DNA of 60,000 bases from Adiantum capillus-veneris (GCA_014529385.2 CM043969.1:23918446-23978445), one strand, 5' to 3'; positions 14,204-26,418 are shown, numbered from the stretch's first letter. Numbers and translations: made by a program. The notes: generated by a model from the letters alone, not told the origin.

Positions 14204-15732
14204 ACCAATGGACTAGGCAAGACATAAAGGAAAAAAATATTTACTATGTTGTTGACATCACAATGCAGTATATCAAAGCACTTACAAATTGTTCTGCAGT
14301 ATCCCAAAGCACCTTAGCTCACCGGAGTAGCTACATAGCTTATTGACAAAGCATCTCTATGAAATTTCCATGAGGGCATCCTATATGTATACCATTAGTG
14401 GCATATGGGCAGAGGTACGAGTACTGCAACTGGTAATTTTGTGTTAGTAATTTGCAATGAAAGAAAAGAATATCTAGTCTATCTAGAATTCAATTTAATA
14501 TTAGTGTGTGATTATACTTTGAAGATGTACAGTGTTGGCACAATGACTTGACCATTGGAATTTGAAAAGAAAGTAAACAAGATTAAAATAAAAAGTTATC
14601 CATAACCTTGCTGAAACTGAAATGTGAGACAACTTAGCGAGAAGAAATACTTTGCAGTTCTCGCATAGATCCACTAATGCCACAAACAAACATAAAAAAC
14701 AATGCAAGAACCAAACTAGTCTAAGTTGTTTCAATGGGCCAAAATAAAAGAAGTAAGAATAAAATTTTGGTGGAATCATTACAACTCTATATGAAGGATA
14801 AAAGTATGTTGACTACTTACCGAGGCCTACCATGATTAGCCTTTGATTCATGAGAAAGTGGGATTATTCTGCTTAGATTATGTAAGAAGATGGGGTAGCC
14901 CTATCTTGTATAAAAGGGTTAGTATACGAAGTCGAATAAGCATCGATCTGTAGTTAATGATATGCTTATAATAAACTCAAAAGAAAATAGTGTCCATTCT
15001 GGTCTGCGTGGCTCTATCTGAATGATTGGACATGAGATAAGTAGTGAAAATAATCTCATGTGGGTGCATGTTGGTGGGACACATGGTCATATTTCCCTAA
15101 AGGTGTGGTGAATGTAATAAAGACAGGCATGTTGAGCAATTATTACTAAGAAGTAGAAAAATATGCAAGTCATTTAGCAAGATTTTTTTTTTTCCATAAA
15201 GTTGCAAGTACATCAAATTTGAATCTCTACAAATGAGTTCATGACTTTTGATAACCTGAACGAATCACAAAAGGCGAAGTAGTATCATGATACACTTTGC
15301 AGAAAGTGGTTACAACGGAGAGTTTTAGTGTGGATCTTTGTAGATATGAGCAGATCAAATTTTATACTAACTTGTGCTAATCAAAATTATTTAGTACAAT
15401 GCAGAAAAAATACGAGAAATAATGTGGTGTTCGTATGAAAAAACCATTAAAAAATAACCATGCTAGATTACGTGTGCTACGAGAAGTGTTGACAACTTAA
15501 AAAAAACCAAAAGACTAGTTATGAATCCCGGCATACGAGAGCCAACGGAGCTGTTGCGATATCTATAAAAATAAATTGGGCTACATAGAGATCTATGAAA
15601 GGAGGGTCAAAGGGAGGCTGGATAGGCTTATTACAAAATAAGAACTAACAAAAAACAACAAAAAAAACACATGTCTATTGTGTAGGGGCGGGGAAAGTAG
15701 TGCTAGGAGGGGCGCGCCGAGGTTTCTTGGTG

Positions 15733-16209
15733 TTAGTGGAGGGGGGTCGTCCGAGGAGGTGTTCGGTGAGGCTCATTAGAGTAGAGTTTAAGGAGGCATG
15801 CACGTCCCAAAGTTGAAGGCAAAGCTTCGGAAGCAGTTTTCCAAGCGGTTGTAGTCTCGCCGAAGTTGTGTGAGCTCATCTTGCAAGGACTAGAAGGTGT
15901 CAAGGATGTCGGTTGTTTTGTTGGGCGAAGACAAAGCCATAGGTGATGGTGTAAATGTGAGGAGCCTTGGAGAGAGAAGTTCCGAGTTGACCCGATGGAA
16001 AAGCTATCGATGATGTCGATAGAACTGGTTACTGTGAGGAGAGTTGTGAGAACCAAGCTCCAGGCTGATACACTCCTTGTGGATCGACGAATCCAATGGC
16101 TGAAGAGTAATAAAACTTCATTGAAGAACTTCGCAATGTCCTCTTCTGTAGGGAGTTGTACTCGCAGAGAGTGGCGAAGAAAAGACAAAAAAGAGTATTT
16201 TAACGTCAT
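15733..16209 (-). CDS. Hypothetical ORF in element G
   Basis: A 158-codon frame starts with ATG at 16209. Its N-terminal part (VQLPTEEDIAKFFNEVLLLF) looks like genuine protein; the C-terminal half is Ser/Thr/His-rich. From about 15950 an overlapping frame gives a charged, coiled-coil-like segment (LQDELTQLRRDYNRLENCF), so a frameshift is possible. I recognise no family. It may be a relic of a gag-like or captured host sequence. Low confidence that it is expressed. Confidence 0.25.
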   Translation of the reverse strand: MTLKYSFLSFLRHSLRVQLPTEEDIAKFFNEVLLLFSHWIRRSTRSVSAWSLVLTTLLTVTSSIDIIDSFSIGSTRNFSLQGSSHLHHHLWLCLRPTKQPTSLTPSSPCKMSSHNFGETTTAWKTASEALPSTLGRACLLKLYSNEPHRTPPRTTPLH

Positions 16210-16215
16210 AGGAAA

Positions 16216-16482
16216 CTATCCCAGGAGACCTATACGATCAAAATGATATGAGCCGTGTGAATCTAAGCCTATGTCTGTGTACAAATTAAAATGAAGTAGA
16301 TTTTCAAAAAATTCCTCATCAGCAACATCGTTAATGAGCAGTCGTTGCAAGGCTTCATCAATGTCCGTAATCGTAGCGGGGGACAAGAGGGAGAGGAAGA
16401 ACCTTGGAGTACTTGAAGAGAGGTAGATAAAGCGCGGGGGGGGGAAGAGTTGTTTGCAGTACTCCGTCCAGAGCTTCGGCAT
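16216..16482 (-). CDS. Hypothetical ORF in element G
   Basis: An 88-codon frame from ATG at 16482 contains a plausible acidic helical segment (ITDIDEALQRLLINDVADEE). It ends 7 bases before the start of the next minus-strand ORF (16209), so the two may be parts of one broken reading frame. No family is recognised. Confidence 0.25.
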   Translation of the reverse strand: MPKLWTEYCKQLFPPPRFIYLSSSTPRFFLSLLSPATITDIDEALQRLLINDVADEEFFENLLHFNLYTDIGLDSHGSYHFDRIGLLG

Positions 16483-16714
16483 GGTCCACCTCTGTAAGTC
16501 ATCGGACTAGGAGGAAGAGAGAGAGAAAAATAAATGTAAAAAATAGTGCAGCTCCTGCGCCGTCAGCCACAGATGAGGAAGAGAGAGAGAGAGAGATTTC
16601 GTCATCGTAGGAGAGAGAGGGATGGCGGCTGAACAAAACCACAGAAAGAGAGAGTGTCGTTTTCTCTTGCGGCGGAGAGTGGCGATGACTGACAAAGAGT
16701 GAGAGATAGAGAAA

Positions 16715-16718
<4 letters not shown>

Positions 16719-16811
<93 letters not shown>

Positions 16812-16876
16812 GGGTATTGCCCGCCAGGAGGTCAGAGAGAGAAAGACTGCGTGTGTGTGTGTGTGTGTGTGTGTGA
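16719..16876. repeat. (GA)n and (GT)n microsatellites
   Basis: A GA tract of about 90 bases (16719-16809) and a GT tract (about 16851-16875) are separated by 40 bases of unique sequence. Long Leu/Ser open frames across them are repeat artefacts. Confidence 0.95.
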
Positions 16877-18319
16877 TTAGAAGGGGGTTGGTTGGGGTTG
16901 GCGACTCTGCATGGCAGTTGGGTGGTGCACAGTATGCTGAAACAAGTAGGAGGTTGGTGGGATAACAGGAGTCGCAAAGTAGAGCTCGAATGTCATGCAA
17001 AAGTGAAGTGTTGGTCGTAGGTCATCAACATGGCAACTGTAGAGAGAGGTTAGGTTTGGTCGGCCACAAAAGAGAAAGAGAGAGAGAGTCAAACTGTTGT
17101 GGTTGGCAGCTACAAAGAGATGAATGCAGGCCATGCAGCTTGCGGCCGCAAACTCGAAAGCCCTCATTAGCGCTAGCGGTTGAAGTCTGCATGGCGACGG
17201 TTGGAAAGTAGGGGGTGAGAGTGAGAGTTCAGTGGCCGCCGTGGGCGAGAGTTGAGAACCGGTACAAGTTGGTGGGTGATGACAAGCAGTTAAGCTATGG
17301 TTGGCGCAGCGCAATAGAAAAAGAGAGAGAGAGAGAGAGAAAGGTAGGGTCTGCATGCTCCTGCCCGAATCAGCCATGCTACATGCTGCTGCCCGGATCA
17401 GCCATGCAAGAAAGAGAGAGATTTTCGCAACTCCTACATGAGGGTCGTTGATGAGGGATAGAAGGCAGCTAACAGTCGGTCAACTGACCAAACCAGAAAG
17501 AGAGGAGTAAATTCAGTTCCTCTTGTTTGCTGCGCCAGACTGGTGGTCGTCATCATGCACTATTCATCTGCAATTCACGCGGGCATTCGACTATATCCGG
17601 CTACAAGTGATAGTAAGACATGCTAGGCGCTCTCGGTCGTAGAGCACGGTGGCCATTTGTCGTCGATGTAGCAGCGCAGTGACGCTTGACGTGAGGGCAT
17701 CATTTTAATAATATTTTTTTTTTAAATGTTAATTCTTTGGTTATCATGGGTTCTCACGGCCAATGACTGAGTTGCCAGGCTTGGCAAAGGCCGCCTGATT
17801 CCCAATACATCATCCCCTTCTACATGCTAATTTCACCAATTGTTTCGGCGAACGATGCTATGCCTTCTCTGTATTCTACTAATTGAGTAGGATACGAGTC
17901 TCTATGACATGAGAGTTTATTTTATTCCTCTTCTCATCCTTGTAGTAATCCAAAAGAACATCGACTCTAGACTCGTCCTTCATCTCTTTGAAAGAGCGGG
18001 CGATGCTTAATTATGCGAGTACATCAATAATTTGAGATCAATTATAGATCTTAGTCAATATATAACCTCTATGATGCACAAATATATCATTCCGGATATA
18101 AAACGTACACAAATTATACAACTATGTGGTCTTTCTTTGACGAATAAAAGTAACGACAGTAATTTTTCTCTTAAGTACGCCTAGAAAGAAACCTTCATAG
18201 CATGCAAAAGATAATTAACATATAAGAGGGGGGGGGGGAATGCTTATCTCGAGCCCTTGGAGCTCCCCATAGCCTTTAAACTTGCATCCACAAGAACGTA
18301 GGCAAAGCTCTGATACCAC

Positions 18320-18804
18320 TGCTATAGACGGGAGCGTAGAGAGCCCTGCAAAATACTCAAAATAGCGCATAGCAAGACATAAACGAATAAATCTACGTAC
18401 CTGTCGACTCGTACAAATCCATAATCGAGCACAATACAAACAGAGAGAGACAGAGAGCGGGAGAGAGCGAAAGAACACGTGCAGGTGCACCTCTCAGAGC
18501 GAAGTGCTACGCAAGCACGGTGAGAGAGGAGGGAGGAGAGAAGAGAAGAAGACGCAAACACTGGGTGCAATCTCCCCCGTGCAAGAGTGACCATTTCCCT
18601 CTTGCACGTATTTGTTTTATAGATTTCTTAAATGGTCAAATGTGAGTACAAACTGGCCGGCCGGTCATAATGGCCAAAGGTCATAAAAGAGCACTTGAAT
18701 AATAAAATGTACAATGTATATATTTTCATTCGCATAGGCCTAGCTCGGTCTAGTCTTTTCCACCTGTCAACTCCAATAAATAATAAAATATCAATTCTAT
18801 AACA
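18320..18804 (-). repeat. 5' LTR of element G
   Basis: In plus coordinates it starts TGCTATAGACGGG and ends TTCTATAACA. The flanking TTAGG at 18805-18809 duplicates 13017-13021. The primer-binding site abuts it at 18302-18318. Confidence 0.9.
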
Positions 18805-18809
18805 TTAGG

Positions 18810-20060
18810 TGCTAGTCAAATCCGTTTACTATACCATTCTGAGCACATTGTATTAGGAACAATTTCAGTGGCCAGAATACTTAGTAAGGCTTGTTAAGGT
18901 TACAAGTAATGTTAAACAACTTTAGTAGATGGTTGTTTACACATGTAGCTAAATTATGTTCTATTAATGAACAAGTTCATTTGGTATCTAGATGTGATGG
19001 ATTTTCACATTGTATTATGGTCCAAATATGTTAGCACGGTTTTCACGTGGAAAGTATTTAGTTCTTTTTGTGTGAGCCATGAGCATAACATTAGCAAGTA
19101 CGGTCATGATATGCATGTTCGGATCTATTTTTTGCTAAATGTATGCACACTAGGTGTTATAGGTCCTAGTGTTTAGCAAAGGTGGATTTGGAGCGGCATG
19201 CACAGTCATGATATTGATAGCTTCTAAAGCATTTCGCACTGTATGTGCACTATGTATATGAGACTAATTGTAGATCTATCAATCACCAATAGAGGTCATG
19301 GTTCGGTTTGGGTGCTTGTAGATTAGCTCACTACAGTTAACCGAGATGGTTGTTTTTAAAATTATTGATTAATCAACAATAATGCAAGGAATTGTAATCC
19401 TTGTTTACAAGTCATTTTGGAGGATTGTCTATAAACGGTGGAAAACACGTCTCAGTATTGTCAGTTATCCAGAGAGGATAGGCAGTTGAAAAGTGTTAAT
19501 CTTGTGCTAAAGAATATGCTAAGCACGTACGTTAGCACCAAGCAATCCAATTGGAAGGGTTATTTTGGTGTTTGGTTACCATGAGGCAAAGCATGTTGCG
19601 AGACTAAGTTTAGTCTCTTCATGTTTAAATCGGGTTCTCAACATTGAACATCGGTTACGGTGGGGTTGTTTACTGATAAAAAATGATATAAAGTCAAGGA
19701 CTTATACTTTAATGATGAGTTACGTCAGCCAGTTACTTTTATGGAAAGTGAAAAAGGTACTCTTTTAGATACATCTTACTTGTGATTACTCGTTTAGCAC
19801 ACTCAAGTGAGTTCTAAATGAAGTTTATACGCTATGTTGGTGAATATGGCACAGTTACACAAGACGATTGCAAAGGGACAACAATGTGGAAAAACAAGAT
19901 GTTTGTCTTTATTTCATTGAACCTCCTACTAAATCGTGTTCCAATCAAATGGACAGCTAGATCCATGAAGAATGCCACTGCAGAAAACATTAGTGTTCTT
20001 TATGAAGATATCATCACTTTTTCTTTTGAGGACAAAAATGCTTCTCCAAGGGGAGAGTAA
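18810..20060. other. Internal region of element F (right part)
   Basis: Short open frames (18967-19176, 19565-19768, 19818-20060) match no family. The last one ends EDKNASPRGE at the purine tract just before the 3' LTR, the position where a retrotransposon polyprotein usually ends, so it may be an eroded pol C-terminus. Confidence 0.4.
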
Positions 20061-20202
20061 TGTCATGCATAGGATAAGACCAGGTAGGACAAGGGCCAGA
20101 GCGGACATGCAATCAAGGGGTCCTATATTTGGACGGCTCTACGATCCTTTATATAACGAGGTTGGGTGGAGAGTTGCATGGTCCAATCCCCTCTATCTTA
20201 CA
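20061..20202 (+). repeat. 3' LTR of element F
   Basis: It starts TGTCATGCATAGGATAAGAC and ends CTATCTTACA. It is preceded by the purine-rich AAGGGGAGAGTAA and holds a TTATATAA box. Confidence 0.7.
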
Positions 20203-21078
20203 TAGATCACCACCAAGAGTCCTATTGGTGGAGTGTAAATGTTGCCATATATTGTATACATGTAGGCAATCAGACAATGATCCAGCTCACATAACATACA
20301 ACATCAAAACGTACGCGAGATTTATATATTCTAACAATATGAGACTGGGTTTTCATTGAGGTTGCGAAATGGACAACTTCCTCAAATACCTGGGCAATCG
20401 ACACAAAATAGATCTATTTCTATCTCTGCCTCTCTCTCTTCCTTGGGTAGAGAGAACCTCCATCTATGACCTCTTGTTCTTTTTTGAGGACTTTTTTTTA
20501 GGACTTTCTTATATTTGGTGTGTGCAAATTTATTGCAAGTATTGAGTCGTTGTAAGGATAGCTCATGTGTTCAAGGCATTTTATCTTATTCATTTTACTT
20601 TTCAAGGAAAATAACATATATTTTCTATTTCAATTCGTGTTCTTCAAAATTTTCAAAGATTCAACCAACACCATTATTTACTAGTTTCCATTATCAAATC
20701 TTTCTTTCTTGTGAAATTCTTATGCAGAAACATTTGCTACAAATACACCCAAACTCCTATCGCATATGACTTTCTCATTGTGCAAAGGGTTGTGGATGAG
20801 CGATTTTTGCATATAAAGTCACAATTCAAATTTGCAAATTGCATTTGAATCCTATGATGAGGAGTTTGCAATTTAGAGACAAATTCTTATTTGAGACATC
20901 AAGCTCGTACAATACCTCATCAGAAAAGAACACGTTCACAAGACTCCAAGTATATCTCAAATTTTTGTGCTTCTCTTGGGGGTGCAGCCACTTTCTTTTT
21001 GGAGGATGATCTTGGCATTGGGTTCCACCTTTCAAAAATACCTATAGCACATGCGTTCAAGAGGCATTTATAAAATCC

Positions 21079-21121
<43 letters not shown>

Positions 21122-21860
21122 CACCATGAGTTAAAAGACTCCTTTTTTTCATAAACCTATAACTTTATTTAAAACTTTCATTTTGTAACCCCTCTAATAC
21201 ATGCAATTGTGTCACTTTTTCAAATATTAAAAACCCCTGTGGTTGAATTACACTTATAGATTTTGAGGTGGACCCCTAATGCCCTAATGCTCATCATTTT
21301 GTTGTAAAAAAAATTACAATCGTACTAACATCCATGGAGGCTATTGTTTGCACATGTGGTGGCGAGGGTGGTATTTTTGCACATGTGCCGAGTTTACTAG
21401 GTGAGCTCTATAATTGTTCTTAATTGTTGTGTAAACTCAGAACATGTTCTCAAGGTTTTTGATCCCTTATCTCACTGCTTGTTGTCATGAGATGCTTAGT
21501 GTTTGAAAGTTCCTCATTATGTTGAGTTCAAAGTATTTCGAATGTGTCTAATAGAGTTTTAACCTCTCTTTGTGTTTGAGATCTTTATTTCACTCTCTTA
21601 TTTGTTGAGCTTATAGACAAAAATATTGAGCTTCTATGTAACTACCTAGGGTAAATGGTCTTCTCTATGATGGTTACATAACTTTGGTGAAATAATCTAT
21701 AGATTATTCTTAGTTTTCAGTTCCTTCACTAAGTTTGGACATAGATGAAGAAAAAATAGCTTATAAAAGCTATCCCAAAAACATAAAGTTTGCTTTACCT
21801 AAGACAAAAAGAATATACTATAAGCTTAGATACAAAGAAGATTGGTTCTTGTTGTTTAAC
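20203..21860. other. Intergenic DNA, no gene supported
   Basis: Only short frames are present. A (CA)n microsatellite lies at about 21081-21119. Otherwise it is AT-rich DNA with no recognised element. Confidence 0.45.
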
Positions 21861-21861
21861 A

Positions 21862-22560
21862 AGTAGTGGAGGTTGTTATGGCCAGAGGCAAATGGGCGGT
21901 AGTTGCACGTAACATCTGGGATCCCCCATGGCCTAGCATAATGAAGTTCTTGATTTGGAAGGCAGTATGGGGGGCACTACTAAATAGGGATCAAAGCAAA
22001 AACCCAAGGGATAAGCACAAATTTATGTGTTGGTTGCAAAGCAGCAATCGAAGACCCCCTCCATCTATTCAAAGACTGCCCGGCCACAAAGAGCCTAGCA
22101 AGCAAAATCTGCAAATGGGTGCAAAAGGCTTGGAAGATATGCTTTCATAACGATGACCTCATTCTAGAAGGAAAGGTTATTAAGAATCAAGCCACTTTGG
22201 TTTCCACCTAGATTATCTGCTTTTGCTATCTCAAAAAAAAAAAACCTAAAAATCGAGGAATCTTTTAGTATTCGAAGGAGACCTCGCGATTGCGAGGGCT
22301 AAGTATGAAGAGATCATTCAAGAGAGCGGAATGGATTCTCTCTATTAGGAAACATAAAGACTCTAAAGAGTGGAAGCAAGTACTTCTAAATGTTAGAGGA
22401 AGTATTAGTTGTGGACTTTCAACCAGCTATGCCACAGCTTGAATAGGTGGAAGAGAGTGAAGCACCCTTTTGTATCTCACTCCTCATGACACACCATGCT
22501 TGAGGCTTAGTGTACATTCTTTGCTATGATAATACAACTCTACCACTCACAATTGTACAT
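21862..22560 (+). pseudogene. LINE 3' end, second copy of the 1.3-2.0-kb family
   Basis: The first frame reads ARNIWDPPWPSIMKFLIWKA and VWGALL. After a one-base shift near 21985 the next frame reads GIKAKTQGIS, then CVGCKAAIEDPLHLFKDCPA (22026 onward; CxxC...H...C) and KICKWVQKAWK, up to an in-frame stop near 22210. The order and wording parallel the copy at 1258-1982 (NIWNP, WGALPTG, CSGC...HLFMEC, KMCKWIQRTWK). It is a 5'-truncated, frameshifted LINE insertion with a 3' UTR to about 22560 and an A-rich end. Confidence 0.75.
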
Positions 22561-22595
22561 CAAACAAAAGAAAAAATCTTATAAAAACTCATAAT

Positions 22596-22835
22596 TTGTG
22601 TGAATAGTTCTAGATATGACTTAACTACAAATTAAATTGGCCTTTTTAATTAAATATTTACCGAAACTTCACGGTTTGATATGTAAACAAGACATTAAAC
22701 TGTATAAATGTTGAATCTTATGTGAATGGTTCTAAAAACGACAAGTACAAATTAAAGTGGCCTTTCTTTTGCATTACTTATTGAATATTTATTGGAACTT
22801 CACGATTTGATAAGTAAACAAGACATTAGATAGTA
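22596..22835. repeat. Diverged 122-bp direct duplication
   Basis: TGTGAATAGTTCTAGATATG (22599) and TGTGAATGGTTCTAAAAACG (22721) begin two parallel stretches. Both contain ACAAATTAAA(T/G)TGGCCTTT and GGAACTTCACGATTTGATA-like sequence and run on to AAACAAGACATTA. Confidence 0.75.
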
Positions 22836-22877
22836 ACATGTATAAATATTATTTAATCGTATGCATGATGAATGATC

Positions 22878-22879
<2 letters not shown>

Positions 22880-22919
<40 letters not shown>

Positions 22920-22960
22920 GTGCATGTGTACACATGCACCCGTGTTTGTGTGTGTGTGTG
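22880..22960. repeat. (CT)n tract, 20-bp perfect palindrome and (TG)n tract
   Basis: A CT tract (22880-22917) is followed by GTGCATGTGTACACATGCAC (22920-22939), which is its own reverse complement, and then a short TG tract. The palindrome is alternating purine-pyrimidine. Confidence 0.85.
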
Positions 22961-23400
22961 TGGGCTCCCCCATAGGCCCCACTAAAGAGCTTTCAAGTTT
23001 GAGGGCACCACCTACCTAAAATGTAGTAATCACCACCCACGTACCCCTATTTCTTTGGATGAGGGTGCCACAAAAGTAAAGAACCTTAGGGGACACCTAT
23101 ATACAGCCCTTTGCAAGCACCCTTTAGAGGGTTTATGGGGGAGCCCTCTAAAGCTAAGACAAACAAGTGGTAAATTATCATGCAATCTTTAGCGGCTACA
23201 AGCTCATAGCAATTAGGGAGTCTACGCACAGCAACAATGAGTTTGTTATGAAATTGTTGAAAATGAGTGGTTTAAGGTCCAAGGGTGAGGGCATGCAGGC
23301 AAGGACTACTAGTGATGGTTAGCTTGTATGGGCAAGCAAGCCAACATTATACACAAGAAGTTTTGGACATATTCGCACAATAATTCCCACATTATGACTT

Positions 23401-23564
23401 AACATCATGAGCTTCTGTGAGGGAGGCACAGCATACCTAGCTAGGTATGATTGGGGGCAGGGGACCGCCGGCCCGGTGGGTTGGGCGCGTGGGGGAGGTG
23501 GTCCCCTGCCCCAATCGTACCTAGCTAGGTATGCGGTGCCTCCCGAGCAGAAGTTCATGATGTT
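23401..23564. repeat. Long near-perfect foldback (hairpin)
   Basis: The left arm 23401-23469 and the right arm 23497-23564 are inverted copies, with about 7 differences and one single-base bulge over 68 bp, and a 27-base GC-rich loop. Each arm contains the 14-bp palindrome TACCTAGCTAGGTA. In a plus-strand transcript about four of the seven differences would be G-U pairs. It could be a MITE-type foldback or a young MIRNA-like locus. No flanking target duplication is obvious. Confidence 0.9.
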
Positions 23565-24630
23565 ATGCATTGTATGAAAAACACTGAAAAAGTCTCCCTT
23601 TTCCTACATGAGAAAAATTCTAAATCTTCTTGTGATAGATGGTTGGTGTTGAGGTGTATTCGTTATTCTCTATTGTAGCAGTGCGGTGCATATGGCTCCT
23701 ACTTCTGTGTGTGTGGCCAAAGTACAAAGTGTGTTAACAAAGATTGGTAGAAAAGCCAATGTTAATTCACCTTCAAAATGGGGAGCTGGTCTAGGCTCAC
23801 AAAGAACATAGGTGTGATCTCATCTTGGCCAAGAGCTAAGCACCAGCTCAAGGAAGATAAGAGAGGAGGAAAGAGCTTCACAACATAATCCTCCTCTCTC
23901 TTGTTATGCTCACAACCTCATTTCATGACTCCTAATGACTCCCAATCACAAAAAAATTCCACAACTATTGCTCGAGGTGAAAATTCAAAATCTGGCCCCA
24001 TAGAAGATTAAAATCCCAAAGAACATTCCTATGGATCTTGATTTCATATAACAACATTTTTTACAAGCAATTCAAAGATCCGGAGAGTCGAGAATTTTTT
24101 TGCAATGTCCAGGTTTACAAGCAATATCAATTCCTAGTGTAACAAGTGACAAAATCACGAGGCCTGCCCGAAGTTTCCATGAGATAAGCACCTGAGGATA
24201 ACAAGCTTTTACTTTGGCTCATGTTATAGCAACTTTATCATTGGGAGCCAGTTCTTCATACATGAAGCATTTAAGCATGCAGGTAATCACATAAAACACG
24301 TGAGAAGATGTGTGTGCATCAACAGCCAGGGATTAATGCTTAAAAACAGAAATACTTCTCCTCACACTCTCGAATCTTGGGGTTGGGCCTATCAAAACAA
24401 AAGGAGGCAACTATGGAGGATGCAGACCTGAAAGCTGTGTCTCATGGACAAAAAGTAGATAATCTTTGAAATCCCTCGACTTGGAGAAGATCGCAGAAAG
24501 AGACAAGATATTGCCGAGCCTGCAAAAGGTCAAGCTAGGCCACGATGATATTTACATAGATGCCTATTGCACACGAGAGAGAGAGAGAGAGAGAGAGAGG
24601 ATGTGAGCAATGTGTGCTATTGCCTCATCC

Positions 24631-24960
24631 CTTTGCTCTACCTCAGGCAATGTGCTCGATCTTGCCACCTCCCTTCGCTCCACCTTAGGCAGCTGCAAGA
24701 GATTTGAAGGGCTGCCCTTGACTTGAGAAGAATGAGTTCTGTGGTTCTCTTTCATGAGGCTGCTGCTTCTGGCGCCCATATGTATGAGCTGCTGCGTAAG
24801 CTCAAACGAGCTTGAGTCTCTTTACATGCACCACCTTGCAATTTGCCAAGAAGTCCAAGCTTACTCAGATAGTATACATGTGCAATATATTCTCTTCTCT
24901 CCTACCTTCACTCCACCTCACGCAGCTGCAAGGGACTTGAAGGGCTGCCCTAGATCTGAA
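24631..24960. repeat. Diverged direct duplication
   Basis: CCTTCGCTCCACCTTAGGCA with GCTGCAAGAGATTTGAAGG (from about 24672) matches CCTTCACTCCACCTCACGCA with GCTGCAAGGGACTTGAAGG (from about 24905). A third, poorer unit starts near 24631. Confidence 0.7.
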
Positions 24961-25338
24961 GTCAGTTTCACACATAATGAGCGAGACAGACCAACAACAG
25001 GCTTGTATACTCCATGGACCACAAGCTTCCACACAAACACACACACATGCACACAGGAACACGTCCTATTCTAGAGAGAGAGAGAGAGAGAGAGAATCTC
25101 TTTCTATCGCAAAACGATCTAGACTTTAATTTTTATGCCACAAAATTCTTCTCTCCATGATTCACACTGGATATCTGTTTGTCTTTGCAGTCAGTAACTG
25201 GGATCTTTTTCAATCTGCCAAAAAATGTTCATTTTTTAAAAAATAACCTCCTATTTTTCATTAGCAAAAAGGGAAACCATCACTAAAGCCTCCCCCCTTT
25301 GGGGCAAGCCAAAAAGAAGTTATGCATATACTAGGTTA

Positions 25339-25378
<40 letters not shown>

Positions 25379-26418
25379 AGCAACATTGTAATAATGGGGA
25401 GAGCGTAAGAAGGCTCACTTTTGCGATGCTTTTGGTAGGTTGCTTCTTGAACTTTCAAGCAATCCAATAGATTTAAAGAGTTTGAGACTCATAAATCTAT
25501 CTGAGACAAATAACTTCATCCCCCCCAAAAAAGTTAATTTTTGCAGTTTCTATTATCTTTTTCACATGTTATCAACACCTATTCCTCAACAAAAACAAAA
25601 TTGAATGAGAGAAGGAGAACAAAAGATCTTGATGTGTGATGAGGATGGTCTTTGTGAGCTCTTGCCGCACTCTTTAGTTCTTCTTTACAGGATTATTTGG
25701 TTTGGAGCCAGCATATTTACCTCACATTCTTCCTTCTCCTGCTCTTAGGGAGCCGGTCCTTTGAGAAATGTGTCCTTGGATCATTTTCTCTTGATTGTTC
25801 TCCCACCATTTATAATACATTTTTTTTATTCTCAGACATGTATTGCATATTTTTACCCAATGGCCCACATGGCAACAACCAAACCAAGGCCATATCGCAA
25901 ATGATATGCGTTGATCTCCTTCACTATATCATGGCATGCATATCAAATGCTAGCATTGAAGTTCAAAACTTAAATAACCCCAACACATTTGCAAAAAACC
26001 ATTATATCTCCTCCTCTAGGCTACAATCTTCTCTTCGACCTGCACAATTGATTCAGCCATGTCACATACCTTGTCGAGCGAGTCAATCATCCTCTTAAGA
26101 CAGATCAAAACACAAGCACATAAACTAGCGTTACCTCTGAATGTTCATGCCCTTTTCTCCTTCAATGCACTGCCTTATTGACATCTTGAACCAGTACAAC
26201 TCGTAAGCTATATTATTATCTTAAGTTGCATCATCTTACGCTCTGAAGCATTCAAAGAGGCACTGTTTAAAAATCTTCTCATGGGCAGCAAGTGTTTCAA
26301 GACATAATGTGTCGGACAACCCTCCCTAATGTAATTCAACCAATGTCTTTACAAGTCACAACAATGTCACATATACAGCTAACAGTATGTACAAAAGACT
26401 GGCTTGAATGCATCCCCT

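Larger units (their letters stand above)
13022..18804 (-). mobile_element. Non-autonomous LTR retrotransposon G (LARD-like), minus orientation, nested in F
   Basis: Near-identical 485-bp LTRs (13022-13506 and 18320-18804) and a 5-bp target duplication TTAGG (13017-13021 and 18805-18809) define it. On the minus strand the primer-binding site TGGTATCAGAGCTTTGC (18318-18302, initiator-Met type) follows the 5' LTR (18804-18320), which sets the orientation. The internal region is about 4.8 kb. It lacks any recognisable gag zinc knuckle, protease, RT or integrase and is rich in GA/CT repeats. That fits a large retrotransposon derivative mobilised in trans. Confidence 0.85.
22961..26418. other. Intergenic DNA between repeats and the DNL gene
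   Basis: No gene is supported. It holds GA microsatellites at about 24576-24600, 25073-25096 and 25341-25377, the foldback, and a diverged duplication (24671 and 24904) around GCAGCTGCAAG...TTGAAGGGCTGCCCT. The few hundred bases below 26419 are probably the DNL gene's 3' UTR. Confidence 0.45.

Noticed and set aside
18302-18318. TGGTATCAGAGC-type sequences as tRNA fragments or genes
   Set aside because: These short matches (also at 9782, 29769, 40104, 42893, 50124, 53422, 57971) sit next to LTR ends and are retroelement primer-binding sites.
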